From NCBI GenBank assembly GCA_017938695.1, contig JAGBBA010000002.1:1-47529 (forward strand): a stretch of DNA of 47,529 nucleotides, written 5' to 3'. Numbering within the stretch: the first letter of the stretch is position 1; each line of letters opens with the position of its first letter. The notes below the pieces were generated by a model, which saw nothing but the letters and a program-made list of their open reading frames with translations, was not told the origin of the DNA and did no database searches. Positions 44,701 through 47,529 of the stretch are shown piece by piece. Made by a program: the position numbers and the translations under genes. Origin of the DNA: Clostridia bacterium (GTDB lineage Bacteria; Bacillota; Clostridia; Christensenellales; Aristaeellaceae).

Positions 44701-45964
44701 CGCTGTCCCTGCCAGCGCGGCCTATCACCGCAGCGAATTCACCGAGGAGATGTACCGCGAGGGCTACACCATCCTCGCACCGCAGATGAGCCCCATCCAC
44801 TTTGACCTGCTGGAGCCGGTGTTCCGCAAATTCGGCTTTCATATGGAGGTGCTGGACAACGACAACCGCACCGCCATCGACACCGGCCTCAAATATGTCA
44901 ACAACGACGCCTGCTTCCCCTCCATCACCGTGGTGGGGCAGATCATGGAGGCGGTGCTGTCCGGGCGGTACGATACGGACAAGCTGGCCATCATCATGAC
45001 CCAGACCGGTGGCTGCTGCCGCGCCAGCAACTACATCGGCTTCATTCGCCGTGCGCTGGACAAGGTGAACCTGGGGCACATTCCGGTGATCTCCCTCAAC
45101 TATGTGGGTCTGGAGAAAAACAGCGGCTTCAAGGTACCCGTGAAGCTGTTGATCAAAGCCGCCCACGGCATTGTGTACGGCGATCTGTTTATGCGCTGCC
45201 TGTACCGGGTGCGCCCCTACGAGAAGGTTCCCGGCGTTGCCAATGCGCTGCACGAGAAGTGGAAGCGGATCGCCATTGACAGCCTGGTGAACGACAGCAG
45301 CATATGGAGCTACCGCAGCGTGTGCAAGGGCATCGTCAAGGCCTTTGATGCTTTGCCCATTGATGAAACGCTCCGCAAGCCCCGCGTAGGCATCGTGGGC
45401 GAAATTCTGGTGAAATACATGCCCCTGGCCAACAATCATCTGGTGGAGTTACTGGAGCGCGAGGGTGCGGAGGCAGTGGTTCCCGATCTGATGGACTTCG
45501 CCAACTTCTGCCTCTACGGCGGCGACTACAAGCACAAGTATCTGGGCGAAGGTCGTTCCTCCCGGGCGCTGGCGAAGGTCGGAGTGGCAGCGATCCAGTT
45601 CCTGCGCCGTCCCGCCCTGCAGGCGCTGAAAAAGAGCCGGCGCTTCGAAGCACCCATGCCCATCGGCAAGGTGGCCGAGCTGGCCAAGCCCTTCCTGTCC
45701 ATCGGCAACCAGTACGGCGAGGGATGGTTCCTCACCGGCGAAATGGCGGAACTGATCACCACGGGCGTGCCGAACATTGTGTGTATCCAGCCCTTCGCCT
45801 GCCTGCCCAACCATGTGGTGGGCAAGGGCGTAATCAAGCAGCTGAAGAAGGCCTATCCGCAGGCAAATATCATTGCCGTGGACTATGATCCCGGTGCGTC
45901 GGAGGTCAACCAGCTCAACCGTATCAAGCTGATGCTGTCCACGGCCAGGCAGCGGATGGAATGA
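41720..45964 (+). CDS. Large 2-hydroxyacyl-CoA dehydratase activase-related protein
   Basis: A 1414-residue cytoplasmic protein. It has two ASKHA ATPase domains: first GIDVGSTTVKLVILDE, LGGEDAKI and CAGGTGSFIDQMA (~8-290); second GIDAGSTTTKAALIG, LDIGGQDMKCIRL, NEACSSGCGSFIESFA (~322-590). A Cys motif CKGCTNRCTL with a further GNRCEKG follows (~608-640). Then comes the DUF2229 part (NMYENYPFWATFFRELG) and a C-terminal HgdB/dehydratase-like part with GGCCRASNYIGF. Activases of this class feed low-potential electrons to dehydratases in an ATP-driven manner. The whole arrangement matches a known family of about this length, whose job is undefined. The ribosome site (GGAATG) is weak; MKTY at 41741 is an alternative start. 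Confidence 0.85.
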   Translation: MNQDTTMKTYQAGIDVGSTTVKLVILDEKGDLIFGEYRRHMAQTQQTLAQLLREAQAKLGNCALKVCITGSGAINLGKALNISFVQEVVAVAAALQHAAPQTDVAIELGGEDAKIIYFTGGLEERMNGVCAGGTGSFIDQMAALLQTDAEGLNNEAKAYQRIYPIAARCGVFAKTDIQPLINEGAARADLAASIFQAVVNQTISGLACGKPIRGHVAFLGGPLHFLTELQAAFVRTLNLTKETTIDLENSHLFAAMGAAMEAVHAEAVPLTDLAAHLSQGVDMAFELKRLDPLFADRDEYIAFIARHDHATVRKAALSDYTGDCFLGIDAGSTTTKAALIGTEGQLLFSYYANNQGNPIRTAMEAMALLQKQMPATAHIARACSTGYGETLLKSAFSLDEGEVETIAHCTAAAFFDPKVDCVLDIGGQDMKCIRLREDCVDSVMLNEACSSGCGSFIESFANSLGYTAHDFAREALFAEHPIDLGTRCTVFMNSNVKQAQKEGAPVADISAGLAYSVIKNALYKVIKLADVSELGKHIVVQGGTFHNQAVLRAFEKIAGVEVTCPDIAGMMGAFGAALIARSRYAGQPSTMLPLEDIAHLEYTTATARCKGCTNRCTLTINTFPGGRKHITGNRCEKGLGTTNSGPKGENLVEYKRQRLFQYEPLTEAEVRRGTVGLPRVLNMYENYPFWATFFRELGIRAVLSPLSTRKLYELGMESIPSESECYPAKLAHGHVQWLIDQGVKTIFHPCVFYEHQESDAAQNHYNCPIVVSYAENLKNNVEAITSGEVHYVRPFIAFTSEQTAAQRLIDVCAKEWNIPANEVTAAVHAAWAEQQHAKEDIRQRGAALLKSMEERGECGIVLAGRPYHIDPEINHGIPELIASYGLHVFTEDSLPQLNSSERPLRVLDQWVYHSRLYNAAEFVSARDDLELVQLNSFGCGLDAVTTDQVNDILTGSNKLYTVLKIDEVNNLGAVRIRIRSLLAAMKLRREQKITAVPASAAYHRSEFTEEMYREGYTILAPQMSPIHFDLLEPVFRKFGFHMEVLDNDNRTAIDTGLKYVNNDACFPSITVVGQIMEAVLSGRYDTDKLAIIMTQTGGCCRASNYIGFIRRALDKVNLGHIPVISLNYVGLEKNSGFKVPVKLLIKAAHGIVYGDLFMRCLYRVRPYEKVPGVANALHEKWKRIAIDSLVNDSSIWSYRSVCKGIVKAFDALPIDETLRKPRVGIVGEILVKYMPLANNHLVELLEREGAEAVVPDLMDFANFCLYGGDYKHKYLGEGRSSRALAKVGVAAIQFLRRPALQALKKSRRFEAPMPIGKVAELAKPFLSIGNQYGEGWFLTGEMAELITTGVPNIVCIQPFACLPNHVVGKGVIKQLKKAYPQANIIAVDYDPGASEVNQLNRIKLMLSTARQRME

Positions 45965-45965
45965 C

Positions 45966-45994
45966 TTTACGCGCAAAGGGTTTTCTGCTATGAT
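45966..45994 (+). promoter_or_regulatory. Promoter of the ketopantoate-reductase-like gene
   Basis: TTTACG (45966-45971), 17 bases and TATGAT (45989-45994) lie directly after the upstream stop codon. Confidence 0.65.
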
Positions 45995-46030
45995 GGGATC
46001 GGCGGCTTTGGCTGCAAAGGAGGAAGAAAT

Positions 46031-47044
46031 ATGCGGAGTGCAATTTATGGCGCTGGTTCCCTGGGGACGGTGCTGGGCGCATACATCACGAAAAACGGCG
46101 GCGAGATCGACCTGATCAATCGCAACCGCGCCCATGTGGAGGCGCTGAACACCACGGGTGCGCACATTACCGGCACCGTGGACATGACCGTGCCGGTCAA
46201 GGCTATCACGCCTGACCAGATGACCGGCAAGTATGATATCATCCTGCTGCTGACCAAGCAGCTGCAAAACGTTGAGGTCGTGACCATGCTCCGGGATTAC
46301 CTGGCGGAGGACGGCATGATCGTCACGCTTCAAAATGGCCTGCCGGAGCCCGGCATCGCGGAGATCGTTGGCACCCACCGCACCATGGGCTGCGTGGTGG
46401 AGTGGGGCGCGACGCTGGAATCCCCTGGCGTTGTTCGCCTGACCAGTGCGCCGGACAGCCTCTCCTTCCACATGGGCCGCATGGAGGGCATCTCCGACGC
46501 CCAGTACAACGCCGTGAAGGCCCTGCTGGAGAAGATGTGCCCCGTGCATGAAGAACCCAACCTGCTGGGTGCCCGCTGGTCGAAGCTGCTGATCAACGCC
46601 ACCTTCTCCGGCCTGGGTACAGTGGTGGGCGGCACCTTCGGCGACGTGTCCGAGATCAAGGACGCCCAGAAGGTGGCCATCCGCTGCATGAAGGAGTGCA
46701 TCGATGTGGGCCATGCTGCCGGTGTGACCTTCGCTCCTGTGCAGGGCAAGGACATCACCAAGCTGTTCTACTACAAGGGTGCTCTCAAGCGGGCCATCGG
46801 TATTCTGCTGCTGCCCATCGCCATGAAGAAGCACCGCGCCATCGAACCCTCCATGCTGCAGGACATCCGCAACGGCAAGCCCTGTGAGGTGGACGCCATC
46901 AACGGCGTGGTCTGTGCCTATGGCCGTAAGCTGGGTGTGCCCACCCCTATCAACGATAAGATCGTGGAGATCATCAAGCAGGAACAGGCCGGCGAGCTGC
47001 CCCTTAAGGCAGGCAACATCCGTCTGTTCGATCAGCTGCTGTAA
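46031..47044 (+). CDS. 2-dehydropantoate 2-reductase family protein (PanE/ApbA-like)
   Basis: A 337-residue NADPH-dependent dehydrogenase. Rossmann fold with YGAGSLGTVLGAY at the N-terminus, the strand IILLLTKQLQN and VTLQNGL; C-terminal helical domain with WSKLLINATFSGLG, whose Lys and Asn are the family's catalytic and substrate residues. PanE makes pantoate for CoA, but many paralogues act on other 2-oxoacids. No pan genes are near and the C-terminus is slightly long. AAAGGAGG precedes the ATG. A membrane protein gene follows after 32 bases. Confidence 0.82.
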   Translation: MRSAIYGAGSLGTVLGAYITKNGGEIDLINRNRAHVEALNTTGAHITGTVDMTVPVKAITPDQMTGKYDIILLLTKQLQNVEVVTMLRDYLAEDGMIVTLQNGLPEPGIAEIVGTHRTMGCVVEWGATLESPGVVRLTSAPDSLSFHMGRMEGISDAQYNAVKALLEKMCPVHEEPNLLGARWSKLLINATFSGLGTVVGGTFGDVSEIKDAQKVAIRCMKECIDVGHAAGVTFAPVQGKDITKLFYYKGALKRAIGILLLPIAMKKHRAIEPSMLQDIRNGKPCEVDAINGVVCAYGRKLGVPTPINDKIVEIIKQEQAGELPLKAGNIRLFDQLL

Positions 47045-47076
47045 TGCAACCAAGCACTACGAAGGAGAAAACTACA

Positions 47077-47529
47077 ATGGCGAAAAGTGTGAATCCCAAA
47101 CTGTTTCTGTTCGGCGCTTTCGGTCACCTGCTGTGCTGGCTGGGCGGTGATCTGCTGCTGTACTTTATGCCCAGCGGCCCGCTAAATGTGATGGGTCTCT
47201 TTGATTACCAGACCACCGCCGCCATGCTGGAGGGTGCATCCGCCCTGCAGTTCACGCTGTCCGGCGTGTTCGGCGTCATCGCCATGATGGTCATCATGCC
47301 CGGCTACTTCCAGATTGCCAACTTCCTGAAGCCCGTGTCGGAAAAGTCTGCCCGCATTGTGCAGGTGGGCACGGCGCTGACCAGCGTGGCCGGTGCGGTG
47401 ATGCACTTTACCTGCACCAGCATGCTGTGGCATTTCGTCAAGGCCGGGGCAACGGAGCAGGCGCACAGCATTATGCTCAGCTTCTTCTTTGAAACCTGCG
47501 CCACCTCCGCCATGTGCAACATCGGCGTA
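47077..47529 (+). CDS. Multi-pass membrane protein, cut by the window end
   Basis: 151 codons are visible from ATG 47077 (GAAGGAG before it) to the window end without a stop. The sequence starts MAKSVNPKLFLFGAFGHLLCWLGGDLLLYF and contains at least four hydrophobic helices, with histidines inside membrane segments (GHLLCW, MHFTCTS). I do not recognise the family with confidence; it resembles DUF6796-type proteins. It is probably cotranscribed with the reductase gene 32 bases upstream. Confidence 0.7.
   Translation, partial: MAKSVNPKLFLFGAFGHLLCWLGGDLLLYFMPSGPLNVMGLFDYQTTAAMLEGASALQFTLSGVFGVIAMMVIMPGYFQIANFLKPVSEKSARIVQVGTALTSVAGAVMHFTCTSMLWHFVKAGATEQAHSIMLSFFFETCATSAMCNIGV

Overview
The window reads as chromosomal DNA of a GC-rich, low-GC-phylum-type Gram-positive: a clostridial gut or rumen bacterium of the Oscillospirales/Christensenellales kind. 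The main reasons are the complete ctsR-mcsA-mcsB-clpC heat-shock operon with a near-perfect CtsR box, lipoproteins with GerMN domains, a yybP-ykoY manganese riboswitch, AGGAGG-type ribosome sites, and GC-rich or AATTCGGAATGC-type dispersed hairpin repeats between genes. There is no rRNA, tRNA, CRISPR array, insertion sequence or prophage. The species call is inference.

Left part (0-11.2 kb). After a repeat-filled non-coding stretch come, on the minus strand, an operon of a two-domain putative glycosyltransferase, a hotdog thioesterase and metF. Next is a solute-binding protein followed by a dCache-HAMP-PAS-GGDEF-EAL signalling protein, then znuC-znuB-like metal uptake genes. On the plus strand follow rpiB, a hairpin/repeat cluster and an M19 dipeptidase.

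Middle (11.3-27 kb). An ABC-2 exporter pair and an orphan LolD-like ATPase precede an envelope-stress-like block: OmpR-family regulator, histidine kinase, two GerMN lipoproteins, a protein that looks like a degenerate P-type ATPase, and an HtrA protease with TTCAT direct repeats in front of it. Then come a TetR-flavodoxin operon with its palindromic operator and the ctsR operon, both on the minus strand.

Right part (27-47.5 kb). A GH2 glycosidase and a GPH sugar transporter (interrupted by one in-frame UAG) are divergent from an AraC regulator and a phosphoesterase. The stretch 33.4-41.6 kb holds what I think is the most interesting set. It has a minus-strand operon of radical SAM enzyme, DegV and HdeD-like protein; a divergent radical-SAM-like protein that has lost its cluster cysteines; a DhaS-like TetR regulator behind mntP and a Mn riboswitch; and a P-type Ca2+/Mn2+ ATPase. 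Inverted repeats of the form GGACA-N12-TGTCC occur in front of both the radical SAM divergon and the ATPase, which suggests one regulon. The window ends with a 1414-residue dehydratase-activase-like protein, a ketopantoate-reductase-like protein and the start of a membrane protein.

All 37 complete coding regions I closed end in TAA or TGA and none in TAG. The single UAG noted above is therefore worth attention.
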